This document shows positions 44,860 to 55,650 of a stretch of DNA of 64,000 bases, in pieces. The DNA comes from Cadophora sp. MPI-SDFR-AT-0126 (taxonomy: Eukaryota; Ascomycota; Leotiomycetes; Helotiales; Ploettnerulaceae). The notes below the pieces were generated by a model. The model did not search any database. It saw only the letters and a program-made list of their open reading frames with translations, and was not told the DNA's origin. The position numbers and the translations under genes were made by a program. Position 1 is the first letter of the stretch, and every line of letters starts with the position of its first letter. The stretch covers positions 1,426,001-1,490,000 of the forward strand of contig JAGMVK010000009.1 in NCBI GenBank assembly GCA_020747065.1. Direction: 5' to 3'.

Positions 44860-47014
44860 ATGACACTATGTTCCATATGTGAAAAACTCCTCATCCTCAT
44901 ATTCTCGGGGAAGTACTCTCCCAATCGCGAGAAATACGAATTAGAACGATGGTACCGCTTCCCGTCCCTGGACGGCTGCCAGCTCTGCCGTATGATGGAG
45001 ACCGAGATAAGTAAGGATCTGATTGAGCACGGGCTCGCTAGGATAAGTCTGGAGGGCACTTGTGATGTGGTCCAGGGGTTTGTTAACGACGTGGCGGTGT
45101 TTACTTTCCCAGTGGAGATGGAGGGGGCGGGAAAGGTGCAGAAATGGCGATTCCACGATGAAAACCTGGCTTTGGATGGCTTGGACTGGTTGACGGCCAC
45201 AATGTTGACAGAGTCACCGGTACCGAAGTCATCCATAGGGTACGAACTAAATGGTGACTCGCAGGGTGAGCATGATGGCAGCATAAGGTGATCTATCTTC
45301 TGGGATTTGAACACTTACTCTGATAGGACTCTCGATGACTATATACCAGGAGAGTAGAGAAAGGAAGCGAGTACGGTTAGCACGGTCTTGGATCCAGCGA
45401 TGCCACGATGAACACTATCTATGCAAACCCCATCGGTGGCTGCAATTCTCCCCCACACGTCTCATTGACATTGAGGCGAGCAGGCTCATTGAGACCCGGC
45501 AACTAAGCAGCTCTACAGTGAAGTACGCTGCGTTCACGCATTGTTGGGGACCTGAAATGCCACAAGCAGGAATGACCAAAGTGGAAACCCTGGACACTCA
45601 CAAACACAATATCGATTTCTCCACTCTTCCAAAATCTTACAGAGATGCAATCCTTGTGGCAAAGAACCTCTCTATCCGTTACATCTGGATCGACTCTCTT
45701 TGCATAATTCAAAACTCACTCGAGGATTGGGAATTCGAATCGGCGCAGATGGGTCTCGTGTACAGCCACGCATGGTGCACCATAGCATCATCCAGCGCCA
45801 AAACCTGCCACGAAGGCATTCATCTGATTCGGAGCGAGAGAAAACCAGAATGTGAATTCATTGCGCAAGACTCGCAAGCCCGTCGCGTGAAAGTTCGCTT
45901 GTTCAAGACGCAGACTACATGGGAGACGTTCTACCACAGTAATCCGCTCAACAAGCGAGGCTGGACATTCCAAGAGCGAGAGCTCTCACCTCGTGTTTTG
46001 CACTTCTCGGAGGATCAGATGTGGTGGGAATGCAGAACCGTGCGGACGCAGGAGGACAAGCCTCCAGAGCCCATTCCTCCATCTCGAAGGCGCCTACGCC
46101 GCATTGAAAAAGCCGTAGCCAGAGAGAATGTCCGTAACGCCGTGGTATACACCAGTGGCTCCACCGTCATCGTCAACAAAGACGTACAGCTCCGCTGTCT
46201 GGACAACATGCTCCAGCTTCCTGTTCCCACAGCTAATGTCTCTATCCTGCATAAGCTTGTCCTCACGGAAGCGCGACACAATACCTGGCACCGCGTCATC
46301 GAGGACTACTCCACTAGGACGTTCAGTAGAATCACGGATCGCTTCCCAGCTCTCTCGGGTCTGGCGAGTGAGATACAAGCTGCCCATGGCGGGGAATATG
46401 TGGCGGGCGCCTGGAGAGATGACTTACTTCGTAGCTTGCTCTGGCGACGAGATCCAAAGTCAGTCAATTCGCACACGACACTCCGTAGACCACATGAATA
46501 CCGAGCACCTTCTTGGTCATGGGCTGCTATCGACGAAGCCGTCACCTACGATTTAGTAACCCTCCATCGCTCGCAAATCGACAAGACCGCACCAACAACC
46601 GCCCACATCTCAGATATTACTCTCGTGCCTAAAGGCTCCGATCCTAAAGGCCAGCTAAGAGGCGGTTTCATGTATGTGCGTGGCAAGCTGAAATTGTTCT
46701 CATTTTCGAATATGTCGAGAGATATCCAGTTTCACATGGATTTCGATTCTGATTCTGACCTTACGTCTCCGACTGGAGAGTTCGATGATGGGTCAACGTC
46801 GATTGCGCCGTTGTTTCTGCTAAGTGTGTTCGCGAGGACCGCGATGACAGGGATGCAGCAACCACTCTTGTCGCTGAATGTTACGGGATGGGCCCTTGTG
46901 CTTATTATGGTTGTTGAGGAACCGGAGCCGGTGTTTAAGAGGGTCGGGGTTGCGTGTGATGTTGCTTGTGAGTGGTTTGAGGGTGTGACGGATGTGAAGA
47001 TTAAGATTATATGA
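44860..47014 (+). CDS. HET-domain protein (heterokaryon incompatibility family)
   Basis: Two exons, 44860-45265 and 45327-47014, with a 61-nt intron, encode 697 aa. The donor at 45266 (GGGTGAGC) is the one that leaves phase 1 to match the acceptor at 45326. The N-terminus has CxxC pairs (MTLCSICEKLL, LDGCQLCRMM), a common lead-in of this family. The HET domain spans residues ~205-360: YAAFTHCWGPEM, LPKSYRDAILVAKNLSIRYI, WIDSLCIIQNSLEDWEFESA and YSHAWCTIASSSA. NKRGWTFQERELSPRVLHF follows, then WRRDP and YRAPSWSWAAID. HET proteins trigger programmed cell death after fusion of unlike hyphae, and the domain is TIR-related. Whether this copy takes part in allorecognition is unknown; most genomes carry dozens. 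Its immediate downstream neighbour is a decayed gene. Confidence 0.9.
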
Positions 47015-47805
47015 CAAGGACTTTGGAAATAGTATTACCACTGCAGTTCTTCAGTCTACTCTTGAATCATTTTGAGTAGTATTTTTGATCTCCTCCCTTG
47101 TTTGAGTCTCGCATTTCATGAGGACATTACTATTAGGCAAGATATTGGAATCTTACTTCCAAAAATAAAATCTCATTGATTATTACCGTAAAGTTGTTTG
47201 ACGTGCTTTCAAGTACATCATCGATACCGCTTAAAAATTGAACAAGGAAAGCCACAATGCAAACATCGATTGACTGTAAGCGAAGCGAGGCGAGTCAAAG
47301 CCTCAGAGCGGTTTCTAAGGAATCATTTCTCTTCCATTAATTCTCTGAGAGTGCAGAAAGAGTTTTAGTCAGAGCCATATAATCATACTATCCAAACTTG
47401 TGGCAAAGGGACCAAGCCAGCTTTTACGCCGTTCTTGTTGAGTCATTTTTGAATTGTTTGGAGCCTTTGTCCTGTGCAAGCCTTTGTTCGTCGACATTGC
47501 TTATTGTTGATAAATTTTGTCAGTCACTGTTAAGAGACATACATTGTCTCGAGTACAGTTGAGTATTTGTGGACTGTTCGCAATTGAACTTGAGCTGTAC
47601 TCGGGCTATCAAGCATGTTGTTGTTCTTCAAATGTGGATATAAGGTCCATGACAGCATTGAATTATGTTTGAATTGGGATCTTCAGACTTTTGACCAGTT
47701 GCAAAGTACGCAATACTTCTGAGACATTGTCAATTGACGACAAGAACACTATCACCAGAACTAGAGTCGACCATTAAGGCCTGAAAAAAAAAGGAATCGT
47801 TTAGC
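47015..47805. other. Intergenic region downstream of the HET gene
   Basis: 791 bp, AT-rich. No gene, terminal repeat or transposon remnant recognised. Confidence 0.45.
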
Positions 47806-49236
47806 ATGACTTCAGCTGACCTCAAAAGCCTTGACACCGATACGCAGGACGAGATCGTCAAGCAACCACTGACCATGTTCGCCAAGTTTAGACTCCTCCC
47901 ATTCGAGCTCCGTCTTGAAATCTGGAAAATGACCTTCAGAGGTCGCCGAGTCCTCCTTTGGGGGGCTGGAAACCGCCCAGCAGTAGACAAGCAGACTCGA
48001 AGACTGCTCTATGTCAATCGCGAAGCAGCACAAGTATACAAGGAGAATTATATACCCTGCTTCTACCAACGAGGTAGAGCAGTCCCCGTACAGCCACTGG
48101 TTCTAAACTTCGAGCTGGACACCCTTTGCTTCGAAGCCGGTGTCAAGTCCTTGAGAAGACTGCTAAGGCAGTACCCAGAAGATATGAGCAAGGTACAGAG
48201 AGTCGATGTGGTCGCCAACCAACGGAGAGGTGAAACATTGGTATGGCCGCACTGCCGACATCGAGAAACTCACAGGTCTTTCGTCATTGAAATGTCTGAC
48301 CATTCGTGTAGAATTTCTTGGACACTCATACAATGATACGTATCGACCACATGATGAGTATTTACTTACCGTAGCCCTCGAGGCACTAAGAAGCTGCTTT
48401 ATGCGATCAATGTTATTAGACGACACATATGTCGGACCTTGACTCGCGGTCATCTTTCCAAGCACCGAGGAATGGGCAGAAGACATGTATTTCACCACTG
48501 CAAAAGATCCGCGCCACGGAAGTTATGGTATCATTTCCTGGAACGGAAGATCACCGCGAGAAGAAAGGGCTTGCTTACTTAAGGATTACAACGTCATCTA
48601 CAAGAAACCATATAGAACCAATCATTTCGGTCGTTTGATTGGACCGCAGTAGATCGAACTACGTACACAGAGGCGGACGACTTCAATGTCATCTGGGTCG
48701 AACAGAATGGTCCGTGGACCCATGGTCCAACCCGGTCAATCCTGACTCGAATGGAGAATTCACAGACGCCTCATTCAAGGCAGGGACTTCGCGACTTCTG
48801 GGATCTGGAGACAAGCTCGTACTATAATTGTGATGAAAAACTTCCAGTTGACCACGAGTATGACAAGGTTATGATAAAGCAATCCGCTCTCAGCGAGGCC
48901 GAAAGAAACGCTCTCAATCTCATCGTAGATGAATTATGGGTTGCCATGGAAGCTGATAAGACTTGGTCAGCGGTTTATCCCGACTCTGGCCTCTCAAGAT
49001 TTCCGCAACGATGGTGTACTCTCCCCTTCGTCATCCAGGCTTTTACCTTCCTTGATAGCCAAGATGATACCAGCTCCAATTCTGCACCGGACCGTGCCAT
49101 GTTGAGATACATGATTTGCTTGTATCCTAGAGAGTTTCCATGGGTCAGTGAAGAGGAAAGCGTCCGCCGAATCCTGGAAATCTCTCATTCGATCCCGCCC
49201 AAGAAAGCATTACCACGCTCCACCAGCACTATCTAG
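47806..49236 (+). pseudogene. Decayed 2EXR-domain gene (two frameshifts, one in-frame stop)
   Basis: A single gene is spread over two frames. From the ATG at 47806 the first frame gives the 2EXR start: FAKFRLLPFELRLEIWKMTF, GRRVLLWGAGNRPAV, TRRLLYVNREAAQVYKENY and FELDTLCFEAG. Near 48215-48230 the protein continues only in the next frame (EVKHWYGRTADIEKLTGLSS, then LDDTYVGP). That frame has a TGA at 48440-48442, and then continues with LAVIFPSTEEWAEDMYFT and DYNVIYKKPYRTNHFGR. Around 48630 the reading returns to the first frame (FDWTAVDRTTYTEADDFNVI), which stays open to the TAG at 49234-49236. No intron explains any of the three lesions. Protein-like sequence persists throughout, so the decay looks recent. 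2EXR proteins are F-box-like fungal proteins of unknown function; an intact relative lies at 61643-62548. Confidence 0.72.
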
Positions 49237-49653
49237 AATAGTAATAGCAGCCAGGATAGGTGTCAGACCAAGTCGGTTCTTCCTTAGTTACTCACGCAGC
49301 CTTCCAATACACACTCTCCACATAAGTTAGTCATCTCACAAGAGTCAAAATCGAATATTTTCATGAGACAAAACTTCCAAAGCTCTACTTAAAGACCCTC
49401 CTAGTCTTCTCCCAACACAAGACAGTATGCGAAGGTAGTAGAAGGCCGGTTCTGGTCCTTTCACTCCTGTCATTAAGCTAGATTAGTTGCGCTTCCTCAT
49501 ATTTCTTTTTCATCTTCTAAGCAATTTGACTTCGTCTTCCCGGTAATTTTGTTACATCCTGGAACTATTTCACTCAGAATCGTAACTAATTATTGTGTAA
49601 TCTTGAAGTGATTTCCAGTATCAATAGGTTAGACATTTCACCGCTTCCTTCAC
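49237..49653. other. Convergent 3' region
   Basis: 417 bp between the 2EXR pseudogene and the aminotransferase stop. Nothing seen. Confidence 0.45.
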
Positions 49654-51390
49654 CTACGCAGCCACATCTGCATCAAGCGCCTCCAAATCCCACCCTTCAC
49701 CCTCCCAGAAAGTCTTCATCGCATGTCCAAACACCTCACCAACTCTCTTCAGCTCACTCGTCTCAACGCCTATGAAAGCTAACCTCAAGTGTCCCACTCC
49801 AGCAGCATCAATCTCTTCCTGCACCCCTGGCGTCGCAGCGAAGACGCTACCAGGAACAGTAAGCAAGTTGTAAGGCGGTCCGTATAAATGCTTCCAAAGG
49901 AGTTGGATGATCTCAGAAGGAGTCAGCTTAGATTTCCCTCTTGAGCTATGTGAAAGAGGATGCGAAGCCGTGTTTATCTGCACCCAGATCAGGAAGCCGG
50001 CTGCTGGGACTTCGAACTCGTACATGCGAATCTTGGTTTTCCGGTTGTGATGGTGCTCGTTTTCGCCCGAATGTCTTTTCCTCTTACTGCCGTTGCCATA
50101 AACTTGAGTCGTTGGCTCCACTGCAGTTGAGTGATTGTAATTTTGATGATGAGAATGAACGACGAGATCTCGACCCTCAGCCAAAGCTTCGCATAGCACA
50201 TCTCTCTTCTGCAGATAACTAGCTCTGAGACCTTCGATCCACCTGATAAAGCCATGCGTTCCCCACTGCCTGAACAGCTGAGCAAGTACACTTTCCCCGA
50301 AGCCGCTTGGATTGGAGGTTGAGTTATCAGTTAGGAACGTCAGCTTCTCGATAAAAGCTGGCTGCGCCACGATCCATCCCACTCGACAGCCAGGAGCAAT
50401 GACTTTGGTGAATGTGTTGATCCCGAGGACTCGGCCATCGATATCAATTTGGAGGTAAGATGGAGCAAGGGAAGCGAGGAAGGTCTCCGTTGATGCCTCT
50501 GGTATGTTGTATTGAAAAGGCCAGAAGGGTTCGTCTTCGAAAATCAAGATGTCATGTTTCTGACAAATCCTATAGATCATTTTCTTTTTCTTCAGAGGTG
50601 TTATAGATCCTGTGGGATTCTGACCCAGACTAGACAGCTCTCAGCAAAGATCCAATGCCAAACGAGGGTTGACCTACGAGACAGTGTACATCATGTGAGG
50701 CTTCCTGCCCCTTTTCTTCTCGTTCCATGTATCCAGGATGCGACCGAGAGCCACTGGATCAATACCTTCGTCGTCCAGCTCCATTGGAACAACTCCAAGC
50801 TCAAATGGTAACACGGCATCCCGAGCTGTAAAATAAGTGACCTCCTCCATCAGGATAGAATCACCGGGATTTGCAAACGTGCTTAGGCATTTCGAAAAAG
50901 CATCCACAGCACCACCAGTCATCAGAGTTTCCGGTTTCGAATAAGGTATCTTCCCTTGATTCTGGTGATTGATGGAGAAGTCATGTACGAAGTTAGCCAG
51001 AGCGGGTAGACCCATAGAATCCTGATATTGCAGCGAAGTTGCCAAGTCAATTCGGTTGTCGGTAGCAATTACGGCCGGTACCAACGAGGAGAATTTGGGA
51101 ATGGCGAAACGGGATATGTCCAATGATGGAAAGGAGGATGGTGACATAGGATGTAGTGGGAAGCGGTTTGTCTTGGCTATCGCTCCTTCAAGAGAATCTG
51201 CGGGAAAGGTTTCAGCAAGAGGGAATGCTGCCCCAAGGTTGGTCACTGATGGTGTGAGCGCGTTCAAAAAAGGTGCAACTGATGACTGGACTCTTAGTTT
51301 TGCCATTTCTGAGAAGTGATCTGAAAGGTCTTTCGGTTGAGGTCTCGGCGATGCCTCTGCCTCTGGCATGGGGGGCGTTGTGTTGGCCAT
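49654..51390 (-). CDS. PLP-dependent aminotransferase, class I/II (Aro8/aminoadipate type)
   Basis: Two exons, 50678-51390 and 49654-50629, with a 48-nt intron, encode 562 aa. Fold type I landmarks: LMTGGAVDAFSKCLSTFANP, EEVTYFTARDAV, LGQNPTGSITPL (split by the intron), ILIFEDEPFWPFQY with the cofactor-facing Asp, and the Schiff-base lysine in NTFTKVIAPGCRVGWIVAQP. The arginine that holds the alpha-carboxylate is in GVGHLRLAFIG. The layout is that of fungal Aro8/kynurenine/2-aminoadipate aminotransferases. A basic, His-rich insert (RKRHSGENEHHHNRKTKI) near residue 430 is unusual for the family and probably a surface loop. The start at 51390 is the first in-frame ATG; 15 more codons upstream are open without one. 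The amino donor cannot be told. Confidence 0.88.
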
Positions 51391-52638
51391 GTTTTCAGTA
51401 TCGATGTCACGAAGTGGTTGAACAACAGGAGTCAAATTGACACGAGAAAATTATTGGCTGTAGCGTGAGCACGCTTTTGGTTATATACACAGTTCCCTGT
51501 CATCAATAGTAGTGCACATTCTAAGCCGTAAGAACCAAACTATATCCCTGGGAAGATTTTGGCTTGCTAGATGCCCACCTGACACTTACCATAGAGGGCA
51601 AGGTCGGCATGAAATTTCGTCTGCAAGAAGCGCCAGTCCATTAAATCTTGATATCTCAATGAGGCAGAGGTCGTATTGGCAGGCGGGTATCAACACACCG
51701 CACGGTCTGACAGTGACACAAGTCTCAGCTGATGGTCCATCTAATGCGACCAACCTGCTCAGTTGTTGCAGCTGATGTCAACATGCCTTACAATCTGACT
51801 GTAGCGCACTATGTTACGTTATTTTTGAATCCATGTTCGAAGAGCGAGCACTTTGATTGGTTAGAACACCCGAAGTCAATACTGTCTCGTATTCCCGTAT
51901 GCCGCCTCGACCCTCAGCATTAGAATCCCTACCCAAGGCTTTGTCTGTCAACTGATACATACGTCTTCTTTATTCTCTCTTTCTTTCTGCTCTACTTAAT
52001 TGATTGCATGCTGCGTCCACTCCCACTTTCTTACTTACAGATATAGTATACTGCTTGCTTGTTCCCCACTATCCAACATATCCTCATAGCTAATCTACTT
52101 CGCTTCCCAACGAAGCTCAACCATATCTCTCTCTACCCAACCTCTTCTTCTTCCTCTCTGATCGACTCATTCTCAGCCTCGTCTGCCTGAGCCGAATCAA
52201 GAAACGAGCGGACGAGCGTCTCTTCTCCTATGTATGCACTCGACGCCTGGTATATCTGCAAGTAATGGGGTATCGTGAAGTGTACAAACAAAAGAAAAGT
52301 AAAAGTAAAAGTAGCGGCATGCTTTCTTCAGCAGCCAATAGACAATACGAATCGATTGAAGGTCAATCTCTCGTTCCCGCTGAGTACCCAATCCGTGTAA
52401 GGCCGCCCTAGCAAATCACTCAAAGCCTCCAACGCCTCTTTACATGCAGCGCATACCAAAAACTCCACTCCCAAAGGATTACCCATGCAAATTAATGCGA
52501 AACGAAAGAAATTCGACCCTCGTAGAAAGGTGTGTAAAACATAGGAAATGGTATCGTTCTGTTGAGTGGTGTGTTGTGAGGGATCGTTCGTTCCGGTTCG
52601 TAATCGTACAAGTACAAGCTTCCTCCGTGTTTCCCCCA
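51391..52638. other. Intergenic region upstream of the aminotransferase
   Basis: 1248 bp. A polypyrimidine stretch (about 51960-52160) is the only marked feature. The rest presumably includes the 3' UTR of the next gene. No convincing frame. Confidence 0.5.
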
Positions 52639-54852
52639 TTACGGCTCGAAGCCCGAGGTAGCAGAAGGACTCAAGACATGCTCCCTTTGAGCGCCGTCGA
52701 GTTCGATTCCACTATCTCTATCATCTCGCCCTTGGCTAGCCCAAGTAGAAGCCATGCCGTTCGCCGCTGCTTTCCTCGCTTCGCGAAGCATTCTCGCGCC
52801 AATGTCACTCATGCCTTCATTGTCAGCATCTTCGACGCCTTCAACTTCATCTGGGGCCAGGACTCGGCCGCCAAGCTCGACATCACTGACCCGCACATGA
52901 TATTCGAGAGCCTTCCTGCCTTCGTTGATGAGTTCTTCTGTCCAACCGAGACAGCGCTTGAGACTTTGGTTCATCTTTTGACTGTCGATGAGCAATTGTT
53001 GATGTTTGGATAAGTCTAGCTGTAGGCGCTTCTCATCTCGCTTTCTGTGTCGAAGATCACTCTCCTCCATGGCACTTGGGCTCAGTGAACCCTCGTCTGA
53101 TGTTTCTGCTTCTGATTCAGTCTCCTCCTCTTCATCTTCCTCGCTCATATCTGATAGATCAAATCCATCAACGCCATCCAAACCAGATATACTAGCTGTT
53201 GACGTGCGTATAGAAGTCGATGTCGCTATGGACAGTCGTCCAGAGCGACTTAGTCGCCTGTATCGTCGAAGCTCCGCAGTCTGTTTCCTCATTTCCCTCT
53301 CTAATGTCCGGTTAATAGCTTCCAGTGACGAATTCGTGATCTCAAGATCCATGACTTTCCGTTCCCGCCGAGCATTGGCAGCCAGCTCATTCAATTCGTC
53401 AATAGAGTGACTTGTTTTGACCGGGCTTAGTACCGGGCTTTTGAAACCTGCGGCTAAACCGCCATCCTTGGGTGTTTCTTCGGAAATCTCTTCAGGCGTA
53501 GAGAGTGGGACAGAAGTCGTGATTACATTTAGTGGTGATCCAGGTGCTGAAGATTCGTACGAGCTGCCTGAAATCTTCCTTGCGGCGGGCGGAAGTTTCC
53601 CATCTGCCGAGCTTACACTTGACGACCTGCCATGGCTCAATCTCTGTCCTGCCTCAATGCTCGTCCTCCGTGCTGAAACGATACTATTTGTCGATTGTCC
53701 TCTTCCCAATGTCTGCGGCCTGGGCATTGCTGGCGATGGCAATGGGGGCGTTCCTCGAATTGAGGATATAGAGGCATATTGGTTGAGTTTCGATGGAGAT
53801 GATGGCCGTTGCGGAGGTGAAGTTGTACTCGAAGCCGGTGCCCCTAGTCGAGGTGATGCCATTCGAGAAGTAGAAGACACAGCAGAGCTTGGCCTAGGTG
53901 GTGGAAGATGTGGAGTCGACTGAAGATCTGGGTTGCCATTTGCATGGAAGAACTTTGGCTGTGATCTCTCATCCCCGACCGCCGAGCCCACCGCAGATGT
54001 ACTTGAGCTCTGCGGTCTATTTGGAATTGTCTCCCCATTTGCGTAGAAGAAATTTGAAGAGCCTTTGGTCTGTAGGGGCGGTCTGGATGGTTGAGCGGCA
54101 GTCTTTGCTTCGCTCGCAAAGAAGAACTTGGAATCCCCTGCTCCTTTCTGAGCCTGCACATTGGCATGTCCTAAGTCTGATGCCGAAGGACTGAATGATA
54201 CTGTCGGACGTTTCGGTACATCTTTATCGATTCCCGTAATCCCAAGTCCAGATCCGTATATCGGTGGGGTGTCTGCCCCTCGACCCAAGTCAGTCGGGGC
54301 AACTTGGTTTCCATTAGGAGTTCCTGTCGGTGTTGTATTGGGACTTTCCACTCGAACCCTCCGCGATCCAGATCTCGGGGTTACGTTGTGGCTGAGGAAT
54401 GTCGAGACTGGAGTTGAGACATCCTCCTTTCCCACCGGTGTTGTGCTATTATCTGGTCGCGCAGATCTACGCGACGATGAAGTTCCGGTAATCGAAGGAG
54501 CCGAGCCTGCGACCCTTGGAGTCAATGGCATTCGATTGGCGGTCTTCGTAGAGGCACTGAGGGTCGGCATGAGCGGTCTCGAGGCATTGTGTTTATCGTA
54601 TGGGGGCATATTATTCGGGTTGCCTTTGGTCAAGGGCGGCACTCGCATTATGGCATTGCCGTCCTTGGATTGGAGAGGTGGACGAAGAGGTTGTCTCGAT
54701 GATCGAAGCCGAGTCGGGGTGGCATTTGCGGATATGGTGGTGGAGGTGAATGTGTTGTGCGCATTTGTATTTGAGTTGTTGGAGTTCGAATCGGGACTGC
54801 TTGTTTGGAGGTTCTTGGAGCGAGCGGCCACCCCCAATAGCGTGGGCCGCAT
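52639..54852 (-). CDS. Disordered coiled-coil protein with repeated FFxANG-like motifs
   Basis: Not recognised. A single exon of 737 aa starts at the ATG at 54852 (MRPTLLGVAARSKN). Most of it is Ser/Thr/Pro/Asn-rich. Three short repeats stand out at residues ~241, ~265 and ~299: SKFFFASE, SNFFYANG and PKFFHANG, each after a Ser/Pro-rich spacer. From about residue 515 a coiled coil begins (IDELNELAANARRERKVMDL, LEAINRTLEREMRKQTAELR), followed by an acidic segment (SDMSEEDEEEETESEAETSD) and a second helical stretch (LRHRKRDEKRLQLDLSKHQQ, LKRCLGWTEELINEGRKALE). The layout suggests a scaffold, perhaps cytoskeletal or cell-polarity related, but this is a guess. It is divergent from the Irc21-like gene. 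Confidence 0.8.
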   Translation of the reverse strand: MRPTLLGVAARSKNLQTSSPDSNSNNSNTNAHNTFTSTTISANATPTRLRSSRQPLRPPLQSKDGNAIMRVPPLTKGNPNNMPPYDKHNASRPLMPTLSASTKTANRMPLTPRVAGSAPSITGTSSSRRSARPDNSTTPVGKEDVSTPVSTFLSHNVTPRSGSRRVRVESPNTTPTGTPNGNQVAPTDLGRGADTPPIYGSGLGITGIDKDVPKRPTVSFSPSASDLGHANVQAQKGAGDSKFFFASEAKTAAQPSRPPLQTKGSSNFFYANGETIPNRPQSSSTSAVGSAVGDERSQPKFFHANGNPDLQSTPHLPPPRPSSAVSSTSRMASPRLGAPASSTTSPPQRPSSPSKLNQYASISSIRGTPPLPSPAMPRPQTLGRGQSTNSIVSARRTSIEAGQRLSHGRSSSVSSADGKLPPAARKISGSSYESSAPGSPLNVITTSVPLSTPEEISEETPKDGGLAAGFKSPVLSPVKTSHSIDELNELAANARRERKVMDLEITNSSLEAINRTLEREMRKQTAELRRYRRLSRSGRLSIATSTSIRTSTASISGLDGVDGFDLSDMSEEDEEEETESEAETSDEGSLSPSAMEESDLRHRKRDEKRLQLDLSKHQQLLIDSQKMNQSLKRCLGWTEELINEGRKALEYHVRVSDVELGGRVLAPDEVEGVEDADNEGMSDIGARMLREARKAAANGMASTWASQGRDDRDSGIELDGAQREHVLSPSATSGFEP

Positions 54853-55650
54853 GCTGCTGCTGAGCGAGTACGTCCAGTACTGTGCAACACAGCACAAAAC
54901 ACACCAAAACGGTAGAAAATGCTCCGAAGTGTAAGTCCCGCTGTGATACAATCACTGACTCACGCCTCGCCGAATATAAATTATGAAATTAAGCTGTACC
55001 GATGCAGGACATTGAGGCTGGATGATTATCTAGATTGATTTGTGAAATTGAACGAGAGAACAGGCACCGGCAGAGGGCATTGTTATCTTTCCTACAACAT
55101 CCACTATAAAACTGGTCATAATCGTGTATTATTGTTTACTTTCCATGGCCCCGCGTCCCTTTTTTTCTCGTGTCTTGTCAATAGCAGGAGCGGAGTATTA
55201 AATGTTTGCACTTCAGCGCTCGGTATTGGATGCGGCAAGCCCCTCTGACGCAAACTGCCCCTCATTGACCTGCACGGCTTTGATGAGATTCATGCGAAAC
55301 AACAGCAGCAACCACACAGGCAGCCCTGACAGTTCCCAGCGCGTCATTTTGGTCCTCGGTCCCCTGTTTGGAAAGGCAAAACAGACGGAGAGATCCCAGG
55401 GCATCCCAGGTCGTTGCGGAGGCGGAAGACAAGACGGCTGCAGGTGCGGAGGGCAGTCTGCGGGCAGTCGTGTGTGTGTGTTGTGTTTGTGTCACGAAAT
55501 AAGGTTACAGCACAGTACAGTAGCCGAGGACCGGCAGAATAGCGTCTTAGTCTTCTAATGTTATTTTTTGACGGCATGGTCATCGGTCATCCCACTTAGT
55601 ACTCGACTCGACCCAGCAATAACACTCGACAATCTCGTCGACGGTCCACT
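54853..55650. promoter_or_regulatory. Divergent upstream region
   Basis: 798 bp between the coiled-coil gene and the cytochrome b5 gene starts. A GT-rich run lies near 55468-55492. No gene seen. Confidence 0.45.

Noticed and set aside
48184..48230. A short intron (about 37-40 nt) to explain the first frame change in the 2EXR gene
   Set aside because: It is below the usual size here, lacks a branch site and would delete the family-like VQRVDVV segment; it also cannot explain the TGA at 48440 or the second frame change.
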